A program made the position numbers and the translations under genes. DNA of 64,000 bases from Paraburkholderia adhaesiva (lineage in GTDB: Bacteria; Pseudomonadota; Gammaproteobacteria; Burkholderiales; Burkholderiaceae): assembly GCF_021390575.1 (NCBI RefSeq), contig NZ_JAJEJQ010000005.1, positions 220,265 through 284,264 on the forward strand, read 5' to 3'. This document shows positions 25,948-33,518 of this stretch, piece after piece. Every line of letters begins with the position of its first letter. Position 1 is the first letter of the stretch. The notes below the pieces were generated by a model. It saw nothing but the letters and a program-made list of their open reading frames with translations, was not told where the DNA came from and did not search any database.

Positions 25948-26389
25948 GCAGCAGACAAACCAGTCCATCCAGAAGCTGGCGTACTTCACCCACGGGTGGA
26001 GCCTCGCCATCCTTGGACTGCCGGCCGTTGATGAGCAGTTTGAAGCCTGGCGACTCGGGCCGGTGCTCGGGCCGCTCTATCACACCCTGCGGGTGTTCTC
26101 GATCAACACCATCCCCGCAGATCATCCCCTGATCGCGCGGCAGCCGCGCCTGCCAGATGCGAGCGCTGAAGCGCAGCTGATCGAACGGATTCTCGAGGTG
26201 TACGGAAAACTGAGCACGGCGAGATTGTCGTCGATATCCCGCATGGAAGGTGGACCATGGGAGGTTGTCTGGCATGGACCACCCCATGATCGCCTGATCA
26301 GTAACGAATCAATTCATGCCTGGTTTGACCGCATTGCGCACTTCGAATACACACCGGGCGAGCATTGCCGCGAGCACGACTGGACGTGA
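25886..26389 (+). CDS. Panacea/DUF4065 (SocA-GepA-like) protein, 167 aa
   Basis: The ribosome binding site GGGGGGCAGG precedes ATG 25886, inside the end of the clamp gene. Contains the DUF4065 signature: NQSIQKLAYFTHGWSLAILG (about 25-44), DEQFEAWRLGPVLGPLYH (about 49-66), then a helical part, and VWHGPPHDRLISNESIHAWF (about 128-147). Members include Panacea-domain antitoxins and SocA, which acts as a proteolytic adaptor for a toxin (SocB) that binds the DnaN clamp. No toxin gene is adjacent. The overlap with a clamp gene makes the SocA link notable, but the function here is inferred. Confidence 0.7.
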   Translation: MSIHAMQLAAEIVRRSPQHGKQQTNQSIQKLAYFTHGWSLAILGLPAVDEQFEAWRLGPVLGPLYHTLRVFSINTIPADHPLIARQPRLPDASAEAQLIERILEVYGKLSTARLSSISRMEGGPWEVVWHGPPHDRLISNESIHAWFDRIAHFEYTPGEHCREHDWT

Positions 26390-26446
26390 CGGCCGGCGCA
26401 CTGCCCATCCCGGCAATTAGCACCTTACCCTATCGGAAAATCTGAA

Positions 26447-26965
26447 ATGGATAAACAGCAGGATCAGAAAATACGCACGGACATCCGTCAAGGCATGGCT
26501 GCACAAGATCACGCCCATGCACGGGTCGTCACCCTGATTGAACTCCTGAACCGCGCAGGACAGGTTCAGGTCGATGATTCACCAGCCGATACGACCTGGC
26601 AGACTGCGACGGTGGAAGGTGCGCCCGGGAACGAGGTTGTCCGCTTCGCGTGGTCGGACAATCACCACGGTTTTTCGGTCGTGCTGACGGAAGGCGGCAT
26701 TGCCGGCGGCGAATGGACAGGCGGTTCGTTCTTCTGCGAGGACGCTGAGGGAGCCGATACCCAGATCTCGCTTTTCGAAACGGTGCCCCTTGTGCCGCCG
26801 GGTCATGTCGCCGACCGTGCCGTACCTGAAGCGCGAACTGCCCTTGCAGCGCGGCTTGCTGCAGCCTTTCCAGCCTTCCTTGATGATGGCGCGGTCAACG
26901 GCGCCGATCTGGTGGACTGGATCAATCAGGAGCTGGGCGCCGAACTGGCCGCCCTGCGCCGGTAG
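26447..26965 (+). CDS. Uncharacterised protein, 172 aa
   Basis: 172 residues, acidic. A central beta domain (NEVVRFAWSDNHHGFSVVLT, GGIAGGEWTGGSFFCED) is followed by a helical C-terminus (ARTALAARLAAAFPAFLDDG). No ribosome binding site of note (CGGAAAATCTGAA). Located between the Panacea gene and a zinc-binding small protein on the same strand. Not recognised. Confidence 0.45.
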   Translation: MDKQQDQKIRTDIRQGMAAQDHAHARVVTLIELLNRAGQVQVDDSPADTTWQTATVEGAPGNEVVRFAWSDNHHGFSVVLTEGGIAGGEWTGGSFFCEDAEGADTQISLFETVPLVPPGHVADRAVPEARTALAARLAAAFPAFLDDGAVNGADLVDWINQELGAELAALRR

Positions 26966-27032
26966 CCCTTCGAGCTGGTCCCCGGTTCCGCAGTATCAGA
27001 GGTGGTACTGCGGAACCGGGGCGCAGGAGCCC

Positions 27033-27290
27033 ATGATGAACACCGTCAAACCCCTCTGCCAGACGTGCGGCGATGGCGAGCAGCTGCCGCAGTACGGCGT
27101 CGCGCCCCACGAGTGTTTCTACAGACTCGGTCTCGCAATCGGGCAATCACGGCTGAAGCCAGCGAGCGAGTGGCCGGACAATTTCGAGCTCGATCCCGAA
27201 AGCGATGGCCAGTTGGGTATTTACCACTGCCCGGCATGCGGTCCAAAGTTCCGCGCGGGTGTTCGGGTGGAGTCAATGCGCGACGCCTGA
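27033..27290 (+). CDS. Small zinc-ribbon protein, 85 aa
   Basis: ATG 27033 (or 27036) follows GCAGGAGCC. Two Cys pairs, CQTCGDG (about 9-15) and YHCPACGPKF (about 66-75), are spaced as in a zinc ribbon, with a possible extra Cys/His in HECFYRLG. Probably a small nucleic-acid-binding or protein-binding module. The frame is open far upstream, but that stretch overlaps the previous gene. Confidence 0.5.
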   Translation: MMNTVKPLCQTCGDGEQLPQYGVAPHECFYRLGLAIGQSRLKPASEWPDNFELDPESDGQLGIYHCPACGPKFRAGVRVESMRDA

Positions 27291-27367
27291 AGTCCCAGGG
27301 CGCCCGAGAAGGCAGTCGGTCGTTGATGACTGCATCGGTGGTTGATCGTGTCTGACGGGAGCGCACC

Positions 27368-27541
27368 ATGCCCAGCAAATCGCAGAAGCAGCATGATTTC
27401 TGGAAAATCGTTTCCAAAAGCCCCGAGTTTGCGAAGAAGGTGGATGCCAGCAAGAAGGTCGCTGACGAATTTCTGGCGGCCGACAAGCGCGCCGGTCGAT
27501 ATCAATCTCGTCGAAACCCGCTTGTACCCAGGAAGCGGTAG
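27368..27541 (+). CDS. Small basic phage protein, 57 aa
   Basis: MPSKSQKQHDFWKIVSKSPE and then FAKKVDASKKVADEFLAADK, with a basic tail ending RKR. It has the same layout as the short KS-x-x-Q-x-x-FM...FAKKV-type proteins found in many tailed-phage genomes, whose function is not known. Convergent with the minus-strand gene ending at 27559. Confidence 0.5.
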   Translation: MPSKSQKQHDFWKIVSKSPEFAKKVDASKKVADEFLAADKRAGRYQSRRNPLVPRKR

Positions 27542-27558
27542 ACGTTTCCGTCGCCGCC

Positions 27559-28629
27559 CTACATTTGCTTTCCCTTTATAAGCGTGTGTCCTCTGCCAAT
27601 GGACAGTCGAAGATAACGGTCGAGCCTCGTCAGATACTGGAATGCAACATGCAAATCCGGGCCGTTTACCGCGCAATGCGCGTCTTTCCGGCTTCCGGCC
27701 CGTGTCAGCCTGCTCCAGTCAAAGTAGGCGCCGCGGCCCTGTGTGGCGTTTACACACCAATGTTCGCCTATTCTCTCACCGATATCGTGAATATCCAGAC
27801 CGGGCGTCGAAGTAAAAAAGAACAGGCAATGGTAGTGATAGCCGGCACCCGAACTGTATTCGATCTTACGTATATGGCCCGGCATTGACATATAGAAATC
27901 GTGTTTGAGACGCGCGATCAGCTTATTGAAATGCTTTCTGGCTGACTGGTGGACCTCTTCAAACGACGTGCGAGAAATCGGGTTGGTGACACCCCGGTAA
28001 CCAAGATCGATCCGGACGCATTGCAAGGATTGATGGCGATGGACGAGGCTCGCGCTATACGTATCCAGACTTCCCAGTTCCTTCTGGCTGGCACGGAGGA
28101 AGTTGCGCTCCCGGGATCTGAGATTGTCATCCGAAAGGGCAGAATTCAGTGACGTCAATACTTCATTGATTTCGTGGATGACCTGTATTGGTAGTCCGAT
28201 TGCGAGCCACTCATTGCTCAGAAAGGCAGCATGCTCTGGAAGCATTGTGCTGTGGTCAATAACCGTTTCCAGTACAGGATTGATGGCGTGATGATCAAAT
28301 GTTCTTCTGAGTTGTCTGCGATCGAGATGCAGCCACGCGCGGATCAGGAGCACGTCAGGCGTAAGCTGGATGAAATTTCTGTGCGGAGTCTCTTGCGACT
28401 TTATCGTGAGCCGCACCTGCCATCCTTTTCTGATTCGAGTCACGAGACGATCGATCCAGCCGAGGCTCTCGAGTAGTTCATTCTCTTGAGCGACGAGAAG
28501 TCGTGGGCCATCGGGTAGCGAACGGTCGAACAGAAAGAAGCGATCGCGCAGCCCCTCGCTCACCGCCTGCTGGAGCAGCGATGTGCCGTATCCAGCTGAT
28601 GTAGCCCTTCCACATTGCCCGGTAGTCAT
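27559..28629 (-). CDS. Inovirus-Gp2 / YagK-YfjJ family replication-type protein, 356 aa
   Basis: The C-terminal half matches the YagK_YfjJ_C (inovirus Gp2) family: CVRIDLGYRG (about 204-213), HFNKLIARLKHDF, IRKIEYSSGAGYHYHCLFFF (about 253-272), GLDIHDIGERIGEHWC, GAYFDWSRLT, and the end QYLTRLDRYLRLS. The HYH (265-267) with tyrosines 332 and 339 recalls HUH-type rolling-circle initiators. Such genes occur in filamentous phages, satellites and integrative elements, not typically in jumbo phages. It is antisense to its neighbours. The N-terminal 80 residues are unlike the family and the start is uncertain. Confidence 0.65.
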   Translation of the reverse strand: MTTGQCGRATSAGYGTSLLQQAVSEGLRDRFFLFDRSLPDGPRLLVAQENELLESLGWIDRLVTRIRKGWQVRLTIKSQETPHRNFIQLTPDVLLIRAWLHLDRRQLRRTFDHHAINPVLETVIDHSTMLPEHAAFLSNEWLAIGLPIQVIHEINEVLTSLNSALSDDNLRSRERNFLRASQKELGSLDTYSASLVHRHQSLQCVRIDLGYRGVTNPISRTSFEEVHQSARKHFNKLIARLKHDFYMSMPGHIRKIEYSSGAGYHYHCLFFFTSTPGLDIHDIGERIGEHWCVNATQGRGAYFDWSRLTRAGSRKDAHCAVNGPDLHVAFQYLTRLDRYLRLSIGRGHTLIKGKQM

Positions 28630-28868
28630 CGCAGGTCACCTCGTCTGCCGATACAAACCAGTCTAAGCGACCGGGCTCGGCTGTGCCGGTCAATCTGGTT
28701 TATCTGTGCTCTGCAATGCTTTTCCGGTCCACCGTCATTCCTCTTTTACGCCTGCTCTTCATCGCGTTGGTTGTCAAGTTGAGAAGCCGGTTTGTCAGTC
28801 TTGCCTTGGCTTAACTGCAGACTGCGTGCCGGGGTATTGAATTCGACGATTCAAAAATATTTCAACCC

Positions 28869-28876
28869 TATATTCC
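28869..28876 (+). promoter_or_regulatory. phiKZ-early-type promoter element TATATTCC
   Basis: It lies 73 bases before the start at 28949, in a 319-base gap after the divergent gp2-like gene. The leader that follows (ATGAAATGAACTCAATC) matches that behind the element at 10395 (ATGGAATGATTCAATT). The rest of the gap holds no gene. Confidence 0.55.
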
Positions 28877-28948
28877 ACGGATGAGTTCAGGACAGAGATG
28901 AAATGAACTCAATCACTTAACAGACAGAAACGAACCAAGGAAATCAAC

Positions 28949-29338
28949 ATGTTTAACAGCGCACTGAATAACGTTCTCAAATTTGCCGCAACCGCAGTTC
29001 AGGAAACCCCCAGCATTTTCGATAGCGCACCGGTGGAATCGGCGGCCCAACCGGCTGCAGGCTTTGTCGAAACCTGTACGGATTGGGTGAGTGAAAACAA
29101 GGCCGCGGTGATTGGCGCGACCGCCGCAGTTGCAGTCGGCGTCGGTGCTTACTACAGCTACCCGTGGATTCGCGACAAGTTCAAGGGAAACAAGGGCACA
29201 ACGGCTGCATCGAAACCGTCGACGCCGGAATCGAATCCCGCCGCCCCGACCGCTGAGGATGTGCAGGAGGATCTGAAGGCGGCTGTCAATCAGGCCAGGG
29301 AGTTCACGGAGAAGAATCCCAAGTCGACGAAGAAGTAA
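28949..29338 (+). CDS. Single-span membrane protein, 129 aa
   Basis: ATG 28949 follows CCAAGGAAATCAAC. An amphipathic N-terminus, then one membrane helix at about 51-72 (AAVIGATAAVAVGVGAYYSY), then a basic juxtamembrane segment (WIRDKFKGNKG) and a Pro/Ala/Glu tail of about 45 residues facing the cytoplasm or periplasm. First gene behind a TATATTCC element, so probably early. Function unknown. Confidence 0.6.
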   Translation: MFNSALNNVLKFAATAVQETPSIFDSAPVESAAQPAAGFVETCTDWVSENKAAVIGATAAVAVGVGAYYSYPWIRDKFKGNKGTTAASKPSTPESNPAAPTAEDVQEDLKAAVNQAREFTEKNPKSTKK

Positions 29339-29363
29339 GTCGATCGTCTGAAACAGTGAATCA

Positions 29364-29383
29364 CGGAGGCGCTCGCGCCTCCG
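29364..29383 (+). terminator. Hairpin, probable weak terminator
   Basis: CGGAGGCG-CTCG-CGCCTCCG, an 8-bp perfect stem, 26 bases after a stop codon. The following AATTATTT is only partly T-rich. Confidence 0.5.
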
Positions 29384-29418
29384 AATTATTTCGGCAATTC
29401 AATAAGGGAGTGGATTAA

Positions 29419-29601
29419 ATGGGTTTCTTCCCCCTCGCGTTTGCCGGACTTTGCATACTGGCCTGGGTGACCTGCCCTGTCGATGACCGTCTCTGCACGG
29501 CAGACGCAAGGCGGTCCAAACTTCACAAGGAGGCAACTCGCAATGAGCGAGCCGTTGATGTACTCGCTGTACGTGGCGAAGGCCGTTCTGCGGGATTTTA
29601 A
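29419..29601 (+). CDS. Possible small membrane protein, 60 aa, overlapping next gene
   Basis: ATG 29419 behind AAGGGAGTGGATTAA. MGFFPLAFAGLCILAWVTCP is a membrane helix; the rest is charged and overlaps the start of the next gene by 59 bases in another frame. Translation is plausible but unproven. Confidence 0.35.
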   Translation: MGFFPLAFAGLCILAWVTCPVDDRLCTADARRSKLHKEATRNERAVDVLAVRGEGRSAGF

Positions 29602-29866
29602 CGACGCGTATTTTCCTGCTGATCCGGATGATCCCGCGGCGCAGCTGCAGCGCAATGAGGAACTCATCGAAGAACTCGATGAGTATCAATGGATTAACGA
29701 GCAGATCCAGAAGGAACTCAAGCGCATTCACAAACGTGCCCGGTCTGCCGAGGACTTCGGGAAGTTAAACAAGGCGCTTGCGATCGCGGATGAGCCCACC
29801 ACAGCGGAAGGCTATCACCGCGTTGCGGAACTCTACCGAAGGCTCACAAAGTTGTGGGATCTTTAA
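29543..29866 (+). CDS. Helical protein, 107 aa
   Basis: ATG 29543 follows the strong site AAGGAGG. Nearly all helical, with heptad-like Leu/Ile spacing (LIEELDEYQWINEQIQKELK, about 38-57) and a second helix pair (FGKLNKALAIAD, RVAELYRRLTKLW). Acidic. Possibly a small adaptor or chaperone; family unknown. Confidence 0.5.
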   Translation: MSEPLMYSLYVAKAVLRDFNDAYFPADPDDPAAQLQRNEELIEELDEYQWINEQIQKELKRIHKRARSAEDFGKLNKALAIADEPTTAEGYHRVAELYRRLTKLWDL

Positions 29867-29944
29867 CCGTAACCAGGGCCGGTCATGAAGGCGCCCAATG
29901 ACGGGAGCGAGCGTCGCGGTTTCGCCGAAAACGCTGCAAGCAAA

Positions 29945-29966
29945 GGGAGGGGTGGCATCCCCTCCC
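29945..29966 (+). terminator. Hairpin terminator candidate
   Basis: Perfect 8-bp stem GGGAGGGG/CCCCTCCC with loop TGGCAT; a T-run occurs only about 18 bases further on, so efficiency is uncertain. Confidence 0.45.
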
Positions 29967-30047
29967 GCCTTGTCCGTGCCTCATTTTTTTCACGCAAACG
30001 TGCTCTCCCTCTCGCGAATTGTGTGCATCGTCTTTCAGGAGAGGGCC

Positions 30048-30368
30048 GTGGACGCGAAAAAGAAGGGATTTGTGGCCAGGGTGTGCGAGGACCTGTTCTG
30101 CAGCTGGAACGGGGACGTTGACCCAGCCCGTTTCTTTGGTTACGGCTTTGTGATGATCGGCGGCATGGTCTTCATCGTTCTGTCAATCTACGACACCATC
30201 AAGCATCAGACATTCAACAGTCTCGCGTTCTCGGGCGGACTCGTGGCGATTGCCGGCGCGGTGACTGCGGCGGCGGCCGGCGTCAAGATCAAGGAATCGT
30301 CGGAGATCCCGATGCCGACTGAAGAGGTCGAGCAGGTGCAGGTTGACGTGTCGGCCAGGACAAGCTGA
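30048..30368 (+). CDS. Holin-like two-helix membrane protein, 106 aa
   Basis: GTG 30048 follows AGGAGAGGGCC, which fixes this start over longer forms. A basic N-terminus (MDAKKKGFVARVCEDLF), two membrane helices at about 30-50 (YGFVMIGGMVFIVLSIYD) and 56-78 (LAFSGGLVAIAGAVTAAAAG), then an acidic tail (EEVEQVQVDVSARTS). Size and topology fit phage holins or other small inner-membrane proteins. No endolysin gene is adjacent, so the lysis role is only a suggestion. Confidence 0.5.
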   Translation: MDAKKKGFVARVCEDLFCSWNGDVDPARFFGYGFVMIGGMVFIVLSIYDTIKHQTFNSLAFSGGLVAIAGAVTAAAAGVKIKESSEIPMPTEEVEQVQVDVSARTS

Positions 30369-30436
30369 TTGCGTTCAGGGATCGGTATGGGGCGTGTCCC
30401 TTTTCCCTGGTGTACCAATCGAGAAATGTTTGGATA

Positions 30437-30444
30437 GATATTAC
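30437..30444 (+). promoter_or_regulatory. phiKZ-early-type element GATATTAC (one mismatch)
   Basis: It lies within TTGGATAGATATTACTCAAA, which repeats the surroundings of the TATATTAC at 11244 (TTGGATCCTATATTACTCAA) with one base less. 125 bases before ATG 30569. Confidence 0.45.
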
Positions 30445-30568
30445 TCAAACGGGTGCCGGCTGACGGCGCAGCCCTGCGCCCGAAGTAAAAATAACTGCAC
30501 TGGCTACTCCTATGAATGTCAGGCAGTTCAAGGAAACGGCATTCGTCAAACCAAGGAGAAATGTGCAT

Positions 30569-30964
30569 ATGACCGATCCAACAGACGATTCCCCGCGTCT
30601 GCGCCGTTCCAACTGGATCGAAGAGGTGAGGAGGCTCAAAACCCTCGCATTAAAGGGTTTGAGCATTTTGTTACAGGAAGCATTCGTCGGGAGACAGGAG
30701 GCGCTCGATAGCTTTATCAACTGGATTCGCTCACACATCAAATTTCAGGAAGACATCGACAGGATAGACAAACATGTAGACGCGTTCCAGGTCGATGTAA
30801 TTGACCTGATTCATCCCCAGACACGGCAACTGACGCAGACGCTGAGTATCACGTTCAGGAGCCGCGATGTGACCGTTCACCATCCGCTCATCATCAGGGT
30901 GTACCTGGATCGCGACCAGACCATCCAGCCTGGCTCGATGCTGGTGGCTTCAAAACTCGAATAA
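30569..30964 (+). CDS. Uncharacterised protein, 131 aa
   Basis: ATG 30569 behind AAGGAGAAATGTGCAT is preferred over ATG 30512. 131 residues: helical first half (RLKTLALKGLSILLQEAFVG) and beta second half (TLSITFRSRDVTVHHPLII). Followed by two further small genes of the same strand. Family unknown. Confidence 0.5.
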   Translation: MTDPTDDSPRLRRSNWIEEVRRLKTLALKGLSILLQEAFVGRQEALDSFINWIRSHIKFQEDIDRIDKHVDAFQVDVIDLIHPQTRQLTQTLSITFRSRDVTVHHPLIIRVYLDRDQTIQPGSMLVASKLE

Positions 30965-31114
30965 CCCGCTCTGAAACTGCCCGGCCACCAGGTGGCTGGG
31001 CGCTTTGCCATCTACCGCGAGTGCCGCAGCGATCCGACGTGAGACGAACTACCGGGCGCAGCTTTGCCGCGAATTTGCCCACGATCGTTTTCAATGGTTC
31101 CAGGGAGAGCTGAG

Positions 31115-31693
31115 ATGTTGCATGAAGAAGTGACGACTCGCCAAAGCCCGGGCAAGACCCCTCTGGCGGGCCTATTGGAAAAGACCGTGACCGGCCTCTG
31201 GTTCCTGAGAAATGAACTGGCCGAATACATGGACGAAGAGAATCTGTCAAAACTGGTTCGCCGCGTCGATGCGGTCTATGAAGAGGCCGTCCGGATGCAG
31301 AACCATGCACGGCCGTTCATGCCATCGTTTCGCTTCAGACAGGATGAGGATGACGAAGGGGTGGTCTATCTGCGTGTGTTGCTGCCTGGCATGCACTTCA
31401 ACCAGGGTCAGGTTGCTGGCGAAATTCGCATGTCCGCGATAACGATCGGCGCCCGGCCCACCCTGTCACTGGTGTCGGACTCGGGCGCGCGTGCGCTCGT
31501 GCGGGAGCATCGGTGGAAGGCGTCCGAGGAGGAGATTCAGGCACTTGACGATCTGATCAGTTCTGCGATGCGCCTGAAGAGTCTCGCCCGGAGTTTCCCG
31601 GTCAAGATTGCCTTCACCGATCATGGTGTCGAGATCGGGGCCAACTATGACGATCCCGCGGCGTCCGTGCGCGCGGCCCTGACATCGCGCTAG
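31115..31693 (+). CDS. Uncharacterised protein, 192 aa
   Basis: ATG 31115 behind CAGGGAGAGCTGAG. Mixed helical/beta: LEKTVTGLWFLRNELAEYMD, then VVYLRVLLPGMHFNQGQVAG, then MSAITIGARPTLSLVSD, then SSAMRLKSLARSFPVKIAFT. Soluble, no Cys, no known motif. The last codon is followed after three bases by the next start. Confidence 0.5.
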   Translation: MLHEEVTTRQSPGKTPLAGLLEKTVTGLWFLRNELAEYMDEENLSKLVRRVDAVYEEAVRMQNHARPFMPSFRFRQDEDDEGVVYLRVLLPGMHFNQGQVAGEIRMSAITIGARPTLSLVSDSGARALVREHRWKASEEEIQALDDLISSAMRLKSLARSFPVKIAFTDHGVEIGANYDDPAASVRAALTSR

Positions 31694-31696
31694 CGG

Positions 31697-32071
31697 ATGC
31701 GTGCCATGTCCATCCTCACCCGGCAGTATTTTGCGACGAGCCAGCAGTTCGCGGATGCGGTTATCAAACAGATTACGCAGACGCCGGCCGACAACCTGCT
31801 CGTCAGCAATGCCCTTCAGGTAGCAATCGCTGCTGTACAGGCCGGCAATCCTGGAGCATCGATCGTGTACGGCACATTCTCATATCGAACAGCGGCTGGC
31901 AAATGGGTGCGCCAGATTAACCTGCTCATTGGCCTCGCCTCCCCTTTGCGCCATTTCAGATACGCCATCCTGTTTAACATGAAAAATAACCTGGGAGACT
32001 ACTTCGTCGATACCTCAACGATGCAGACATTCGACTGTACGGGTCCTGATTCCAGCATCGGCATAAGGTAG
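31697..32071 (+). CDS. Uncharacterised protein, 124 aa
   Basis: Starts three bases after the previous stop; ATG 31706 is an alternative start. Helical N-terminus (FADAVIKQITQTPADNLLVS) and a beta C-terminus (SIVYGTFSYRTAAGKWVRQI, RYAILFNMKNNLGDYFVD). Last gene before a strong terminator. Confidence 0.5.
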   Translation: MRAMSILTRQYFATSQQFADAVIKQITQTPADNLLVSNALQVAIAAVQAGNPGASIVYGTFSYRTAAGKWVRQINLLIGLASPLRHFRYAILFNMKNNLGDYFVDTSTMQTFDCTGPDSSIGIR

Positions 32072-32105
32072 GGTAAGGCGAATTTCGTTCGTATCGGGAG
32101 GGCAT

Positions 32106-32163
32106 ACAGTGACAGTGAGGTGCCGCACGGCACCTCACTGTCACTGTGCACCTCTCTTTTTTT
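32106..32163 (+). terminator. Very strong intrinsic terminator with 20-bp perfect stem
   Basis: ACAGTGACAGTGAGGTGCCG (32106-32125) is exactly complementary to 32128-32147, with only CA between (the inner pairs must open to form a loop), then a pyrimidine tract ending in seven T. The stem itself contains a repeated GTGACAGTGA unit. It separates convergent operons. Confidence 0.85.
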
Positions 32164-32164
32164 G

Positions 32165-33451
32165 TTACGCGTTGAAGATGCCGCGCAGTCCGAGATAGTT
32201 GCAGTACTTGGCCCCGCGTAGCGATCGGGCTGCCTCCTGCAAGGCGGGCCTCTGGAATGCGCGCATCAGCAGCTTTGCGTATGCCTCGAGCCGGTCGCCG
32301 ACCGCAATGACTTCCCGATCGCGCCCCTGCGCGGTCCCGGACAGCCTTTTGAGCGAGTCGCCGAGTCTGGCTGACGCTGCCGCGAATTTCGCTTCCAGCT
32401 CGAGGAAGTGTTTCACGTTATCGCAGTAGGCCTGGGCGGCATCGAACACTTCACCGAGCTGCTGGACCGACAGGACGATTTCCTTGCTGCGGGCGACAGA
32501 AGTTGCCGAGCCGGTAAATGCCTTTCGCGCTGAATGTCCCATGCTGCTTTTCTCGAGTACAAAGCCGCTTCGACTGAGCTGTTCGAGCCGGCTTCCCTGA
32601 GTCTGATCCTTGCTGGGAACCACACTGGTCACATTGAAGTACCTGCCGTTTCCCGTGAACTGGGAATCGAAAAGCTCGACCGGCGATCTGAGTGCTTCCA
32701 CCTTTTTGGCGAGTGCGTCGATCGAAGGCTTGTCCTTTGCACTACCGCTGGTGAGTGTCGCGGCCAGCTTCTCGATCGATGCAATCACGTCGGCCGGATA
32801 TTTCGTGAGCATGTATCTTGAGCCGGCCAGGTCGTTAGACAAGGCGGCAGTGAGGTTAGACGGCTGGCCCTGCCCTGTCGTGAAAAAATACCAGAGGCCG
32901 TGCAGATTGATTTCAATACGGTTGCCGAGTTTTCCTTTTTTCTGCTCGAATTCAGCCTTGTTCTGTCGTGTCTTGTTCTCGTATTTCGCGAGCTTGCCTT
33001 CGATTGACTTGAAGGAGTCGAGAATGATGTCCTTGTAGTGTTTGAAATTGAGTACCGGGTCCTGAAAAAGGAGGGTTTTGAGCGTCGTTCCAATCCCCTC
33101 GAGAGCAATCTCTGCCTGCTCCCTGGCACTGGCTTTGCAGTAAGTTTCCAGAGCAGGGAAACTCATGGCTTCCAGTCCGACGCTTCCGAGCTGCTGGTTG
33201 ACGCCCCTGACGATCAACGCGGTGACGGCAGGCGTGATGACTCCGCGATGAACCATGCTGCGAAGCTGTTCGTAATATTCAAATATGGATTCAGCCGCAA
33301 TATCCGTCGCCATATCGTGCTCGAAGTCCTCGTCCACGTCTTCGGCCAACCCGGCCAGTGCCTGATCATCTCCTTCCGGTACCGAGTCATCCAGGGTTTC
33401 CTCATTCTCGATGGGTTCATCGCATTCGAGCGCGACGCGCAGCAGGCTCAC
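32165..33451 (-). CDS. Internal head protein paralogue, 428 aa, with predicted maturation site
   Basis: GTG 33451 follows GACCGAGGAGAATC and gives MSLLRVALECDEPIENEE, the same plan as MRRFFLGLEAFDD in the gene at 984: a short hydrophobic head, then an acidic propeptide. Around residue 118 is QAEIALE|GIGTTLKTLL, an A-x-E|G-I site equivalent to ATE|GIKE there. The rest is long-helical (YENKTRQNKAEFEQKKGKLG; DRLEAYAKLLMRAFQRPALQ). Third gene of a minus-strand unit behind two helicases. The predicted role is an internal capsid protein processed by the prohead protease. Confidence 0.6.
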   Translation of the reverse strand: MSLLRVALECDEPIENEETLDDSVPEGDDQALAGLAEDVDEDFEHDMATDIAAESIFEYYEQLRSMVHRGVITPAVTALIVRGVNQQLGSVGLEAMSFPALETYCKASAREQAEIALEGIGTTLKTLLFQDPVLNFKHYKDIILDSFKSIEGKLAKYENKTRQNKAEFEQKKGKLGNRIEINLHGLWYFFTTGQGQPSNLTAALSNDLAGSRYMLTKYPADVIASIEKLAATLTSGSAKDKPSIDALAKKVEALRSPVELFDSQFTGNGRYFNVTSVVPSKDQTQGSRLEQLSRSGFVLEKSSMGHSARKAFTGSATSVARSKEIVLSVQQLGEVFDAAQAYCDNVKHFLELEAKFAAASARLGDSLKRLSGTAQGRDREVIAVGDRLEAYAKLLMRAFQRPALQEAARSLRGAKYCNYLGLRGIFNA

Positions 33452-33518
33452 GATTGATTCTCCTCGGTCAGGTCGATCGCATGGCGGCAGGATCGTCAAA
33501 GGATTTGCGCCGCACGGC

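Noticed and set aside
27565..28476. Several plus-strand frames of 60-107 codons
   Set aside because: They are antisense to the inovirus-Gp2-like gene, whose family blocks are clear.
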